This document shows, piece after piece, positions 15,022 to 23,015 of a stretch of DNA of 26,009 nt. The position numbers and the translations under genes are program-made. Below the pieces are notes generated by a model. That model did no database searches. It was not told the origin of the DNA and was given only the letters and a program-made list of their open reading frames with translations. Within the stretch, counting starts at the first letter, position 1, and each line of letters starts with the position of its first letter. The DNA is from Desulfobacteraceae bacterium (GTDB lineage Bacteria; Desulfobacterota; Desulfobacteria; Desulfobacterales; SURF-15): positions 1 through 26,009 of the forward strand of contig QZKK01000158.1 of assembly GCA_003599475.1 (NCBI GenBank), in the 5' to 3' direction.

Positions 15022-16299
15022 ATGGCCCCCGGAAAGGGTCTGATCGTTCTGATGGGTTCCGGTGAGTTGACGGCCACCATGGTTGAGGTGCACAAGGATC
15101 TGACTGCCCGATACGGAGAGTCCCCCCGGGCCGTTTTTCTGGACACCCCGGCCGGCTTCCAGCTCAATGTCGACCTGATCTCTCAGCGGGCGAAAGAATA
15201 TTTCCGTACACACGTGCGGCAGGCACTGGAGGTCGCCTCCCTCAAGTCGGTTCCGGAGGCCGCTCCGCTTCAAATCGAGCAGGCATACCACACGCTCCGC
15301 AAGGCCGACTACATCCTCATCGGTCCCGGAAGTCCCACCTATGCGATTCGACAGCTCAAACAGACGCAGGTCCCGGACATCTTGATCCGCCGCATCGAAA
15401 ACGGCGGCTGCCTGGCGGCTGCCAGTGCGGCGGCCCTGACGGTAGGCCGCTATAGCCTCCCCGTTTATGAAATCTATAAGGTCGGAGCCGAGCTCCACTG
15501 GGTGGAAGGGATGAATATTCTCGGCAGCTTCGGTTTCGATCTGGTGGTCGTTCCGCATTGGAACAACGCCGAAGGGGGAAACCACGATACCCGCTGCTGT
15601 TTCATGGGCGAATCCCGCTTCGAGGCCCTCCTTTCCCTTCTGCCGGAAGGACTTCCCGTTTTCGGGCTGGATGAACACACCGCCTGTGTGATGGACCTCG
15701 AGAAGGGGGAAGCCGAGGTGCGGGGAATCGGCCGGACTGTGCTGATTCGGGGAGATCGCGAGTGGATCTTCCAAAAGGGAGAGCGCTTCGATCTCTGCCT
15801 CCTTCGTGGATCGGATTCTTTCGGCGACCGAGTGTCTCAACCGGCGGAATCAGCCCATTCGGAACCGGAGATCCCGCCGGCAACGGTGCCCTTTTGGGAC
15901 AGGGTGCACGACCTGGAAAAAACTTTTCACAGCGGGCTTAAACGACACGATTCCAAAGATGCTGCCAGTGCCCTTCTGGAGCTGGATCGAATCCTATGGC
16001 AGGCCCGGCAGGATCTCGAAAGCGAGGAAACCATCTCCGAAGCCAGAGAAGTCCTGCGGGAATCGATCGTTTTAATCGGAGCGGAGCTGGACGCGTGCCC
16101 CGCCGATCGAGTGGAATGCATCGAGTCTCTTGTCGAAGAGTTGCTCGCGCTGCGTGAATTTTTCAGGGAAAAGAAGATGTGGGAAACCGCCGACGCCATC
16201 CGGGACAGCCTTCAGAGAGCCGGCATCCTCATCGAAGACACCGGACGAGGCGCCCGATGGCGCCTGCAAAGCCGAAAGAGCAGGGAGGAAGGGATGTAG
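15022..16299 (+). CDS. Peptidase S51/PepE-like protein with CysRS-type C-terminal domain
   Basis: Protein of 425 residues with two parts. The N-terminal half (about 5-240) has the class-I glutamine-amidotransferase-like fold of dipeptidase E and cyanophycinase: LIVLMGSGE (7-15), LDTPAGF (40-46), YILIGPGSPTYAI (97-109), and an elbow CLAAASAAAL (130-139) with Ser135 at the nucleophile place, where relatives have GxSAG. After a linker, the end (about 371-416) matches the C-terminal domain of cysteinyl-tRNA synthetase: FFREKKMWETADAIRDSL, then AGILIEDTGRGARWRL. Start at ATG 15022, with AGGAGG 7 nt upstream. It leads a rightward block with MshA-like and MshB-like genes. Peptidase activity is not assured because the elbow is altered; a hydrolase or a binding role are alternatives. 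Confidence 0.8.
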   Translation: MAPGKGLIVLMGSGELTATMVEVHKDLTARYGESPRAVFLDTPAGFQLNVDLISQRAKEYFRTHVRQALEVASLKSVPEAAPLQIEQAYHTLRKADYILIGPGSPTYAIRQLKQTQVPDILIRRIENGGCLAAASAAALTVGRYSLPVYEIYKVGAELHWVEGMNILGSFGFDLVVVPHWNNAEGGNHDTRCCFMGESRFEALLSLLPEGLPVFGLDEHTACVMDLEKGEAEVRGIGRTVLIRGDREWIFQKGERFDLCLLRGSDSFGDRVSQPAESAHSEPEIPPATVPFWDRVHDLEKTFHSGLKRHDSKDAASALLELDRILWQARQDLESEETISEAREVLRESIVLIGAELDACPADRVECIESLVEELLALREFFREKKMWETADAIRDSLQRAGILIEDTGRGARWRLQSRKSREEGM

Positions 16300-16348
16300 G
16301 GAGAAAGACCGGAAAGTGGTAATAGACGGTTTGGCTGTAGACTATTCC

Positions 16349-16404
16349 TGAACGCTGAACCTTGAACGGTGAACGCTGAACCCTGAACGGTGAACGGTGA
16401 AGAG
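16349..16404. repeat. Heptamer array TGAACNN, seven units plus one variant
   Basis: Seven perfect-phase units of TGAAC plus two variable bases (GC, CT, GG, GC, CC, GG, GG), then TGAAGAG. The last unit supplies the AGAGGA ribosome site of the glycosyltransferase gene at 16414. Confidence 0.9.
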
Positions 16405-16413
16405 GAAGCGGAT

Positions 16414-17610
16414 TTGAAAATAGCGATGCTGAGCGTTCATTCCAGCCCTGTCGGTGCTCTGGGAACCAAGCACACCGGCGGAATGAGCGTCTACATTCGT
16501 GAGCTCGCTCGAGAGCTGGGCTCCCTCGGCCACCGGGTCGATATTTTCACACGGCTCGATGGAGCCCCCGAACCGTCCGAGCTTCCGCTTTCGCAAAATG
16601 TCCGGTTGATTCATCTGAATGCCGGAAATGGCGGGAACATGCCGAAACCCGCATTGCATCCCTTTCTGCACGCGTTTTCCCGCGCACTGGAGGATTTCGT
16701 CGCATCCAGGGGACTCGCTTACGATCTGGTTCACAGTCACTATTGGCTTTCGGGGATTCCCGGCCTCCGGGTCCAGCGGCGGTGGAAAATACCCCATGTG
16801 CTGATGTTTCACACGCTCGGTGCGGTAAAAAACGGTACCGGAGTCGGTGAGCCGGAATCGGAGCTCAGAATCGCAACCGAAAGAAAGCTTGCAAACGCAT
16901 GCCATCGCGTGTTTGTCCCTACCCAGAGGGAGAAGAGGAACCTGATGATCCATTACGGGATTTCCGGCGAGCGGATCGGAGTGGTCCCCTGCGGAGTCAA
17001 CCTGGATCTTTTTCAGCCCATGGAAAAGGCCTCGGCACGCCGGCGGCTCGGTTTGGATCCGGATGCGACGATTCTCCTCTATGTTGGCCGATTCGACCCG
17101 CTCAAGGGAATCGAGGGGCTCCTTTCGGCGATGATCGATCTGAAGCATCGAAAAAGGCTTCGGCTGATTCTTGTCGGCGGAGACGGCCTCAACTCACCGG
17201 AGTTTCAACGGCTGAAAGAGCGTTCACGGGCCATGGGGGTAAAGGAGGCTGTAAGCTTCGCCGGAAGGATCGATCAGAAGGATCTGCCTCCCTACTATTG
17301 CGCAGCGGACGCTCTGATCGTCCCGTCCCACTATGAAAGCTTCGGATTGGTAGGACTCGAATCGCTTGCCTGCGGCACGCCGGTAATCTCGACGCGGGTC
17401 GGGTTCCTGGCGGATATGCTGAAGGAAAACAGGATCGGGTGGCTCGTCGATAACGGCTCGCCGAAGTCTCTGGCAGACGGAATCGATGCGCTGGTTACGA
17501 CCCTTGAAAGCCGCGAAACGACCGCCGATGTGATCCGTTCCGCCGTTCTCGGTTTCAGATGGTCATCTGTGGCATCGGCGATAGTCGAGGAGTACCGTCG
17601 GCTGCTTTGA
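16414..17610 (+). CDS. GT4 glycosyltransferase, MshA-like
   Basis: Retaining GT-B glycosyltransferase of 398 residues. The N-terminus MLSVHSSPVGALGTKHTGGM (5-24) with GGMSVYIRELA closely follows the MshA pattern (inositol-phosphate N-acetylglucosaminyltransferase). His109 in HSHYWLSG, the nucleotide-binding YVGRFDPLKGI (223-233) and the E-X7-E motif E308-E316 in ESFGLVGLE are present. No membrane segment. Start chosen at TTG 16414, 7 nt after AGAGGA; the longer frame from GTG 16390 would translate repeat units. The next gene is a PIG-L deacetylase, the usual partner of MshA or BshA in making amino-sugar precursors of thiols. The acceptor could equally be another polyol or a glycan, as in sucrose-phosphate-synthase relatives. 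Confidence 0.85.
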   Translation: MKIAMLSVHSSPVGALGTKHTGGMSVYIRELARELGSLGHRVDIFTRLDGAPEPSELPLSQNVRLIHLNAGNGGNMPKPALHPFLHAFSRALEDFVASRGLAYDLVHSHYWLSGIPGLRVQRRWKIPHVLMFHTLGAVKNGTGVGEPESELRIATERKLANACHRVFVPTQREKRNLMIHYGISGERIGVVPCGVNLDLFQPMEKASARRRLGLDPDATILLYVGRFDPLKGIEGLLSAMIDLKHRKRLRLILVGGDGLNSPEFQRLKERSRAMGVKEAVSFAGRIDQKDLPPYYCAADALIVPSHYESFGLVGLESLACGTPVISTRVGFLADMLKENRIGWLVDNGSPKSLADGIDALVTTLESRETTADVIRSAVLGFRWSSVASAIVEEYRRLL

Positions 17611-17615
17611 GATTT

Positions 17616-17786
17616 GGTTGAGAGGTTGACCGGTTGCGTCGTTGAGTGGGAAAGACAGCCCGGCCAACCAGGTCAACCATTTGACCACTCAACCGATTGA
17701 CCACTCGGTTGGTTGAGAGGTTGACCGGTTGATTCGTTGAGTGGGAAAGATCCCGGCCAACCAGATCAACCATTTGACCACTCAAC
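17616..17786. repeat. Direct duplication of a 78-bp period-8 hairpin element
   Basis: Two near-identical copies, 17616-17693 (78 bp) and 17711-17786 (76 bp), differ at only a few positions. Each begins with GGTTGAGAGGTTGACCGGTT and ends with AACCATTTGACCACTCAAC, so each can fold on itself; the units step by 8 bp. It lies between the glycosyltransferase and PIG-L genes. Confidence 0.9.
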
Positions 17787-17806
17787 TATTTAAAAGGAGG
17801 AGCCTT

Positions 17807-18502
17807 GTGTCCGATCAAACTGACGTCATGGTGATTTCCGCGCATCCGGACGATTCCGAGTTCGGAGCCGCCGGTACGGTGGCCAAGTGGACGAGGGCGA
17901 ACAAACAGGTGGTCTATGTCGTATGTACAAGCGGGGATAAGGGGACCAGCGATCGAAGCCTGGCGCCCGAGGCGCTGGCAAGGATCAGGGAAAAAGAGCA
18001 GACTACCGCTGCCGAACTTCTGGCTGTGCAGGAGGTCATCTTCCTGCGGCATCCTGACCAGACCCTTGAAGATACGCCGGAATTCCGAAAGCAGATCGTC
18101 CGGCTGCTGAGGCGGTACCGGCCGGAAACCGTCGTTACTTCAGACCCTTACCGCAGATACGTCTGGCATCGGGACCATCGCGTGCTCGGTCAGGTGGTGC
18201 TCGATGCGGTTTTCCCGTTCGCCAGAGACCACCTGGCCTACCCGGATCTGCTCTCCGAGGGTTTTGAACCCCATAAGGTGCGAGAGGTCTGGTTCTGGGG
18301 GACCGAAGACATCAATTATTGCTCGGACATCACGGACACGTTCCACCTTAAAATCGCGGCTCTCCGATGCCACCAAAGCCAGATCCGGGAATTTCCGGAT
18401 TCCGATATCGAAGATCGGATCCGAAAGCGCTGCACCGATATGGCGGACGGCGAAAAATTCGAGCTGGCTGAAGCATTTCACCGGGTGGAGCTGCCGGAAT
18501 GA
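17807..18502 (+). CDS. PIG-L/LmbE-family zinc N-deacetylase (MshB-like)
   Basis: Zinc-dependent deacetylase of 231 residues, of the family that removes the acetyl group from N-acetylglucosamine conjugates (MshB, BshB, PIG-L). Visible metal-site motifs: AHPDDSEFG (12-20) with His13 and Asp16 as ligands and Asp15 as base, and HRDH (121-124) with His124 as third ligand. TSGDKGTSDR and PEALARIREKE are also family-typical. The start is GTG 17807, 6 nt after AAGGAGG; the longer frame to 17741 runs through repeat sequence. It follows the MshA-like gene and probably acts on its product. Length is near the shorter BshB-type members (about 230) rather than actinobacterial MshB (about 300). Confidence 0.9.
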   Translation: MSDQTDVMVISAHPDDSEFGAAGTVAKWTRANKQVVYVVCTSGDKGTSDRSLAPEALARIREKEQTTAAELLAVQEVIFLRHPDQTLEDTPEFRKQIVRLLRRYRPETVVTSDPYRRYVWHRDHRVLGQVVLDAVFPFARDHLAYPDLLSEGFEPHKVREVWFWGTEDINYCSDITDTFHLKIAALRCHQSQIREFPDSDIEDRIRKRCTDMADGEKFELAEAFHRVELPE

Positions 18503-18692
18503 GCGTTCAGCGTTCAACGTTCTATGTTGTTTGGGTTCTCACGAATGAGCGCGGAAACATAAACAATTCAGCTCACAGAAATCAAGGTGAGTGATCGATT
18601 GCGTGCCCCCTATGAAACAGGGCAAAGGCGCGTTCCGGAACACGTCCTAACGCAAGAGCATGGGAGCGAAACAACGGGGAACGCTGAACGCT
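18502..18692. mobile_element. MITE-like element with 14-bp terminal inverted repeats
   Basis: AGCGTTCAGCGTTC (18502-18515) and GAACGCTGAACGCT (18679-18692) are perfect inverted copies bounding 163 bp that hold no gene. The ends are built from heptamers. The left edge is the last base of the PIG-L stop codon, and the right edge is the last base of the NtrC-type gene's stop codon, so the element fills the whole convergent gap. No target duplication is visible. Confidence 0.6.
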
Positions 18693-20086
18693 TAAACCTT
18701 AAAATCATCCGCCTGGATATTTGCCTCTTTGATGAGCCGGTGGAGGTATTGACGCTGGATGCCGGCGATCTGGGCCGCTTTGCTGATGTTTCCCCCGCTT
18801 TCGCTCAACAGATTTTCAATGTACTGCCGGTGAAACTTCTGAATCATTCGATCCTTTGCATCTTTGAAGGAAAAATTCCCCTCATCCGGAGGAGGATCCG
18901 GAAAGGATCCGTCGGTATCGTCTTCAAGCAGGAGGTCCTTCACCCCGAGCGTATCGCTCCCGCAGTAAATGACGGCGCGCTCGATGATGTTTTCGAGCTC
19001 GCGGACGTTTCCGGGGAAATCGTGAGCCATCAGCGCCTGGAGGGCTTCCTGTGAAATCTCCCGGATCTCTTTCTTGTTGCGGAGTGCATACTTTCTTAGA
19101 AAATGGTAGCTGAGAAGCGGAATGTCCTTCTTCTTTTCCTTCAGGGGGGGAAGATAGAAATGAATGACGTTGAGCCTGTAGTAAAGGTCCTCTCTGAATC
19201 TTTTTTCCCGGATGGCATCCTTTAAATTGTGATTGGTTGCGGCGATGAATCGAATATCGGCGTTCTTTGTGGCGATACCGCCGACCGGCTTGTATTCGCC
19301 TTCCTGCAGAAGGCGGAGCAGCTTGGTCTGGAGCTGCGGATTCAGATCTCCGATTTCGTCCAGGAAAAGCGTCCCCTCATGGGCCGCTTCCACCAGACCT
19401 TTTTTGTCCTGCCAGGCACCGGTAAAGGCTCCTTTGACATGGCCGAAAAGCTCGCTTTCGATGACCTGGTCGGGGATGGCCGTGCAGTTGACCACGATGA
19501 ATTTGCGCGCGCTTCTTAAGCTGTAGCGATGAACCGCCCTTGCAAGCAGCTCTTTTCCGCTCCCGCTCGGTCCGGTAATGAGCACCGTTGCGGTTGTGGG
19601 TGCGACCTGCCGGACTCGCAGAAAGATCTCCTTCATCACCTGGGTCTGACCGATAAGCTCCGAAAAGTCATCCCGCTCGGCCAGGGCTTCCCGCAGCGAC
19701 TGGTTCTCCCGGACAACTTCCCGCCACTTCATGACCTTTTCAATCGTGATGAGGATCCGCTCCCGGCGGAACGGTTTGGTGATGTAGTCGTAAGCCCCCT
19801 TTCGGGTGGCTTCGACTGCCGTATCGATGCTTCCGTAGGCGGTAATGACCACAACCGCCGCATCCCGGTCGATCTCCTTGATTTTTTCCAGCAGATCGAT
19901 TCCACCCAACTTGGGCATTTTCAAATCCGTGATCACCAGATCGAAAGGGGATTCCCTGAACAGCTCCAGGGCCTTGACGGGATTGGTCTCCGTCACCACG
20001 GTATGATCGGTATCTTCGGTGATCATCCGTTTCAACAAGGTCAACATATCTTTTTCATCGTCCACGATGAGAATTCTTCCGCCCAT
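18692..20086 (-). CDS. NtrC-family sigma-54-dependent response regulator
   Basis: Enhancer-binding activator of 464 residues that hydrolyses ATP to open RpoN promoters. Receiver 1-120 with D9-D10, phosphoacceptor D54 and K104; AAA+ domain about 143-375 with Walker A GPSGSGKE (172-179), the sigma-54-contacting GAFTGA (219-224), Walker B FLDEIG (241-246) and arginine-finger region RFRED (297-301); Fis-type helix-turn-helix about 430-455 (GGNISKAAQIAGIQRQYLHR). All parts are intact. AAGGAGC lies 6 nt before the ATG. It is the last gene of the right leftward block, 93 bp after the Cache-PAS kinase, its likely partner. It is a candidate activator for the sigma-54 promoters at 2180-2194 and 14337-14352. 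The final codons lie at the edge of a repeat element. Confidence 0.96.
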   Translation of the reverse strand: MGGRILIVDDEKDMLTLLKRMITEDTDHTVVTETNPVKALELFRESPFDLVITDLKMPKLGGIDLLEKIKEIDRDAAVVVITAYGSIDTAVEATRKGAYDYITKPFRRERILITIEKVMKWREVVRENQSLREALAERDDFSELIGQTQVMKEIFLRVRQVAPTTATVLITGPSGSGKELLARAVHRYSLRSARKFIVVNCTAIPDQVIESELFGHVKGAFTGAWQDKKGLVEAAHEGTLFLDEIGDLNPQLQTKLLRLLQEGEYKPVGGIATKNADIRFIAATNHNLKDAIREKRFREDLYYRLNVIHFYLPPLKEKKKDIPLLSYHFLRKYALRNKKEIREISQEALQALMAHDFPGNVRELENIIERAVIYCGSDTLGVKDLLLEDDTDGSFPDPPPDEGNFSFKDAKDRMIQKFHRQYIENLLSESGGNISKAAQIAGIQRQYLHRLIKEANIQADDFKV

Positions 20087-20100
20087 GATCGCTCCTTACA

Positions 20101-20178
20101 AGAGGTTTCAGTGTTCAGTGTTCGGGTTTCAGGTCCCCCGCCGCCAAGCTGACACCTGAAACCCGAAACCTGAAATCT
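20101..20178. repeat. Heptamer element with 14-bp hairpin, second copy of dispersed family
   Basis: TTCGGGTTTCAGGT (20121-20134) and ACCTGAAACCCGAA (20154-20167) pair perfectly around a 19-base C-rich loop. Outer heptamers extend the arms imperfectly. The left end AGAGGTTTCAGTGTTCAG is identical to that at 12756-12773. It lies between the kinase stop and the NtrC-type start, so it may act as an intra-operon hairpin. Confidence 0.85.
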
Positions 20179-20179
20179 C

Positions 20180-22312
20180 TCATGATTTGGTCGACAGCTT
20201 GATTGTAAATATCGTTCCCTTCGGCTTGTCCCTGCTTTCTTCGGTATGACTGACACACTCGATGGTGCCGCCGAATTTGCTGATGATTCCATAGGATACG
20301 AAGAGCCCCAATCCGGTTCCGGTCCCTTCCGGTTTCGTGGTAAAGAACGGTTCATAAATATGATCCAAGTCTTCCGGGCGGATGCCGATGCCATTGTCTG
20401 CAAAGACAGCCACTGCCCTTCGCGTGCTCCTCTCGAAAAAGCTTTTCAGTTTCAATATGCCTCCGGAGGGCATGGCGGCAACCGAATTGTTGATCAGATT
20501 GAGAAAAACCTGCTGAAGCTGCCGGGAATCGCCTGCAACCATCGGGATCTGCCCGGCGAGATCCAAAACGAGCTCGATGTTGTTCATCCCCAGCGTGTGT
20601 TTGACGACCTTGATGATCTCCTCCAGACACTGGTTGAGATCGCAGTACTCGGAGACATCTTCGCTGAGTCGCGCGAAACTGAGCAGATTTTCAACCACCT
20701 GTTTGCACAGCAGCCCCTGTCTTTCGATTGTTTTCAGATCCTCGTAGGCTTGAGTGTCTCTTTCGGTTTTTCGGACCAGAAGATCGCAGAATCCAAGGAT
20801 CACACCGAGGGGGTTGTTGATTTCATGGGCAACCCCTGCAGCCAAAGTCCCCATGGAAGCGAGTTTTTCCGTATTGATCAACTGTTTTTCCAGATTCTTG
20901 TTCTCGGTGATGTCCCTTGCGATGCACAAAACGGCGTTTACCCGGTTCTCATCGTCTTTGAGCGGCATGAAGTTTGCGCTGATCCAGATTCTGTAATCGC
21001 CCATGTTCCAGGAAAACTCGTCGCGAACGCTCTTTCCGTATTTATAGACCAGCTTCACCCGGCTCAACTGCTGGGCCGCAACATCATGGGGGAACAGGCA
21101 AGAGAGATTTTTTCCGACAAAATGCTGCGTCTGCCCCCCGAAAAAGTTGGCGGTAAAACTGTTCAAGGACTGAAGGATTCCTCCGGCATCCACGGTAAAA
21201 ATGAAATCTTCCGCACTTTCGACAAGGGATCGATATTTTTCTTCCGACTTTTTCAACGCTTCCGTTCTTTCGTCGACTCGTATTTCGAGAATCCTCGACC
21301 ATCGGATTTCAAGAAATACATATGCGGTCGCTCCCACCAGGATCACCGATACAATGAAGGCAAAATAGATCGATTGCCTGAAATTTCCCTTCCTCAGAGC
21401 CGATTCGATTTCGGATGTGGGAGCGACCACCGCAACCGACCACTTTTGCATCGGGTTTTCAGATACCGGAACCGGACAGTATGCAATCAGCTTCTTGACC
21501 TCTCCGGTAATTCCCCGATGCCAACCGGAATAATACCATCCGGTCCCTGCCCGGCCGTTGAGCATCTTTTCTTTTTGAATGAAATCGATGATCCCGAGGG
21601 GGATATCGGGATAGGTGGTCTTGCGGATCTCGAAAGCATTTTTACCCACAAAGGCGGTCCGCGGATGGAAGAGGAACATCCCCTTCTGATCGATGATCCA
21701 GGCGTAGCCGGTCTTTCCGGAACGCACATTTTTCAATAGAGGGGTCAAAAACCAGGAAACGTTGACCTCGAAGGAAAGGCCGAGCGATGGATTTCCGGAT
21801 TCGCCGGTACTGAGAGTTACCGTAATTTCCCCTGGCTTGACCTGCGGTTCCGAAATCCGGACGCTCTGCTCCCTGTCCGATGCCGCTTCCGGGAATTCTG
21901 TCGTGTCGATGTTTTCCTCTATAAACGTCATCCCGTGATGCGGCCGACAGGCATACGACTTTCGGCTGGACAGGTCGGTAACGATGATCCTCCGGACTCC
22001 GCTTTCCAACAGGCGAGAAAAAGCATTTTGAACAAGCTCTCCTGCAGACTCCGGATCGAGCGGCTGTAAGGAAATATTCTTGCTCAATAGGCTGAGCTCT
22101 TTCTTGAGCGTGTTGAGCTCCCTCTCGATTAAATGGGAAACGTTTTCGGCGATCACAGCCTGTTCGGCATTGAACTGCCCGGCCACTTCCTCCCTCATCC
22201 GGTCGGCAGACCAGAACCAGAGGGAGGCTCCTGCCGCTGTAAATGCCGCAGCGAAGAAACCGCATGCGATCAGGACATTTTTTTTGATCCTTGGAAAATC
22301 GATGCTGTTCAT
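20180..22312 (-). CDS. Cache-PAS sensor histidine kinase
   Basis: Membrane kinase of 710 residues. Helix about 11-34; large extracytoplasmic double-Cache-type sensor about 40-310 (includes SGKTGYAWIIDQKGMFLFHP at 198-217, the common membrane-distal-to-proximal Cache motif); helix about 312-336; a PAS domain about 355-475; HisKA with GVAHEINNPL (His496); HATPase_c with NLINNSVAAM (605-614), G1 DNGIG (639-643) and G2 GTGTGLGL (663-670). All catalytic residues are intact. Its start is 8 bp after the stop of the receiver gene at 22321, and the NtrC-type gene follows after 93 bp. Its sensor is not close to the three related Cache sensors at the left of the window. Likely signal: a small extracytoplasmic ligand, perhaps the SLC13 substrate. 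Confidence 0.95.
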   Translation of the reverse strand: MNSIDFPRIKKNVLIACGFFAAAFTAAGASLWFWSADRMREEVAGQFNAEQAVIAENVSHLIERELNTLKKELSLLSKNISLQPLDPESAGELVQNAFSRLLESGVRRIIVTDLSSRKSYACRPHHGMTFIEENIDTTEFPEAASDREQSVRISEPQVKPGEITVTLSTGESGNPSLGLSFEVNVSWFLTPLLKNVRSGKTGYAWIIDQKGMFLFHPRTAFVGKNAFEIRKTTYPDIPLGIIDFIQKEKMLNGRAGTGWYYSGWHRGITGEVKKLIAYCPVPVSENPMQKWSVAVVAPTSEIESALRKGNFRQSIYFAFIVSVILVGATAYVFLEIRWSRILEIRVDERTEALKKSEEKYRSLVESAEDFIFTVDAGGILQSLNSFTANFFGGQTQHFVGKNLSCLFPHDVAAQQLSRVKLVYKYGKSVRDEFSWNMGDYRIWISANFMPLKDDENRVNAVLCIARDITENKNLEKQLINTEKLASMGTLAAGVAHEINNPLGVILGFCDLLVRKTERDTQAYEDLKTIERQGLLCKQVVENLLSFARLSEDVSEYCDLNQCLEEIIKVVKHTLGMNNIELVLDLAGQIPMVAGDSRQLQQVFLNLINNSVAAMPSGGILKLKSFFERSTRRAVAVFADNGIGIRPEDLDHIYEPFFTTKPEGTGTGLGLFVSYGIISKFGGTIECVSHTEESRDKPKGTIFTIKLSTKS

Positions 22313-22320
22313 CGTACCTG

Positions 22321-22761
22321 CTAAATATCCCCGCTTCTCCGCATCAAAGACCGTGCTTCCGCTTTTCGAATGCGCTCTTCCTGCTCTTCTTTCCTTTTTC
22401 GTGCCGCTTCGAGCTTCTGGACAAGGTCCCTGAAGTCGGCCGGCTTCAACAGATAGTCGAAGGCGCCGAGTTTCATCCCGCGAACGGCAGTATCCACAGT
22501 CCCGTGTCCGGTCAGCATGATGACTTTGACCAGCGGAAACCGTTTCTTGACTTCCCGAAGCGTATCGATCCCGTCCATCCCCGGCATCAGGATATCCAGA
22601 ATCACCACGTCGATGCGCTCGTCATCGAGGATCTCAAGGCACATTCTGCCTCCATTTGCGATAGAAACCCTCTGGCCGATTTCCTCCAATCGGAGAGCGA
22701 GCATTTCGGCAAAGTCTTTCTCGTCATCGACGATCAGAATCCTGGAAGGTATTTTGACCAT
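22321..22761 (-). CDS. Single-domain response regulator
   Basis: Receiver protein of 146 residues: D12-D13, phosphoacceptor D56 in VVILDILMPGMDG, T84 in LTGHG, K106 in YLLKP. A charged helical tail (about 112-142, rich in Arg, Lys and Glu) follows, with no DNA-binding domain, so it probably relays phosphate or acts by protein contact. AGGAGA precedes the ATG by about 7 nt. It lies directly upstream of the Cache-PAS kinase and is likely cotranscribed with it. It resembles the receiver at 1-349 (both read RFPLV.VIMLTGH), suggesting duplication. Confidence 0.94.
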   Translation of the reverse strand: MVKIPSRILIVDDEKDFAEMLALRLEEIGQRVSIANGGRMCLEILDDERIDVVILDILMPGMDGIDTLREVKKRFPLVKVIMLTGHGTVDTAVRGMKLGAFDYLLKPADFRDLVQKLEAARKRKEEQEERIRKAEARSLMRRSGDI

Positions 22762-22800
22762 GTGTTGTTCTCCTGTTTATCAATTCACGGACCAAAATGA

Positions 22801-22962
22801 AACCACGAAACACACGAAATTGTCCAAAGTTCTAATGCCTTGTTGAATCCATGGCCTCTTGGGCCAGGTCAAAGTCGATCGGCTATGCCGGATAGATGCT
22901 TTTGAAATCACGGTTGCGGTTTCCTTGCTCATTCTTTCGTGTATTTCGTGTGTTTCGTGGTT
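22801..22962. mobile_element. MITE-like element with perfect 20-bp inverted ends
   Basis: AACCACGAAACACACGAAAT (22801-22820) and its exact reverse complement (22943-22962) bound 122 bp without a gene. The ends step by 9 bp. The core contains a small hairpin TGGCCTCTTGGGCCA. It lies in the gap between two signalling genes of the leftward block. No target-site duplication or transposase is visible, so mobility is inferred from the structure. Confidence 0.6.
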
Positions 22963-22980
22963 ATAAGAGTACTGTCTATC

Positions 22981-23012
22981 TCATTGGCAAGCCGCCTCAT
23001 TGGCAAGCCGCT
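22981..23012. repeat. 16-bp tandem duplication
   Basis: TCATTGGCAAGCCGCC is followed directly by TCATTGGCAAGCCGCT. It lies just after the stop of the hybrid kinase gene. Confidence 0.85.
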
Positions 23013-23015
23013 GCT

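Noticed and set aside
16349..17786. CRISPR arrays
   Set aside because: Units are 7-8 bp, contiguous and without unique spacers, and no cas gene is present.
18501..18692. Simple factor-independent terminator between the PIG-L and NtrC-type genes
   Set aside because: The inverted arms are 163 bp apart with no T-run beside them, so an inserted element fits better, although a role in 3'-end formation is not excluded.
22981..23012. Sigma-54 promoter in the TGGCAAGCCGC duplication
   Set aside because: The distance between the GG and GC pairs is wrong by one base, and the -12 box does not match.
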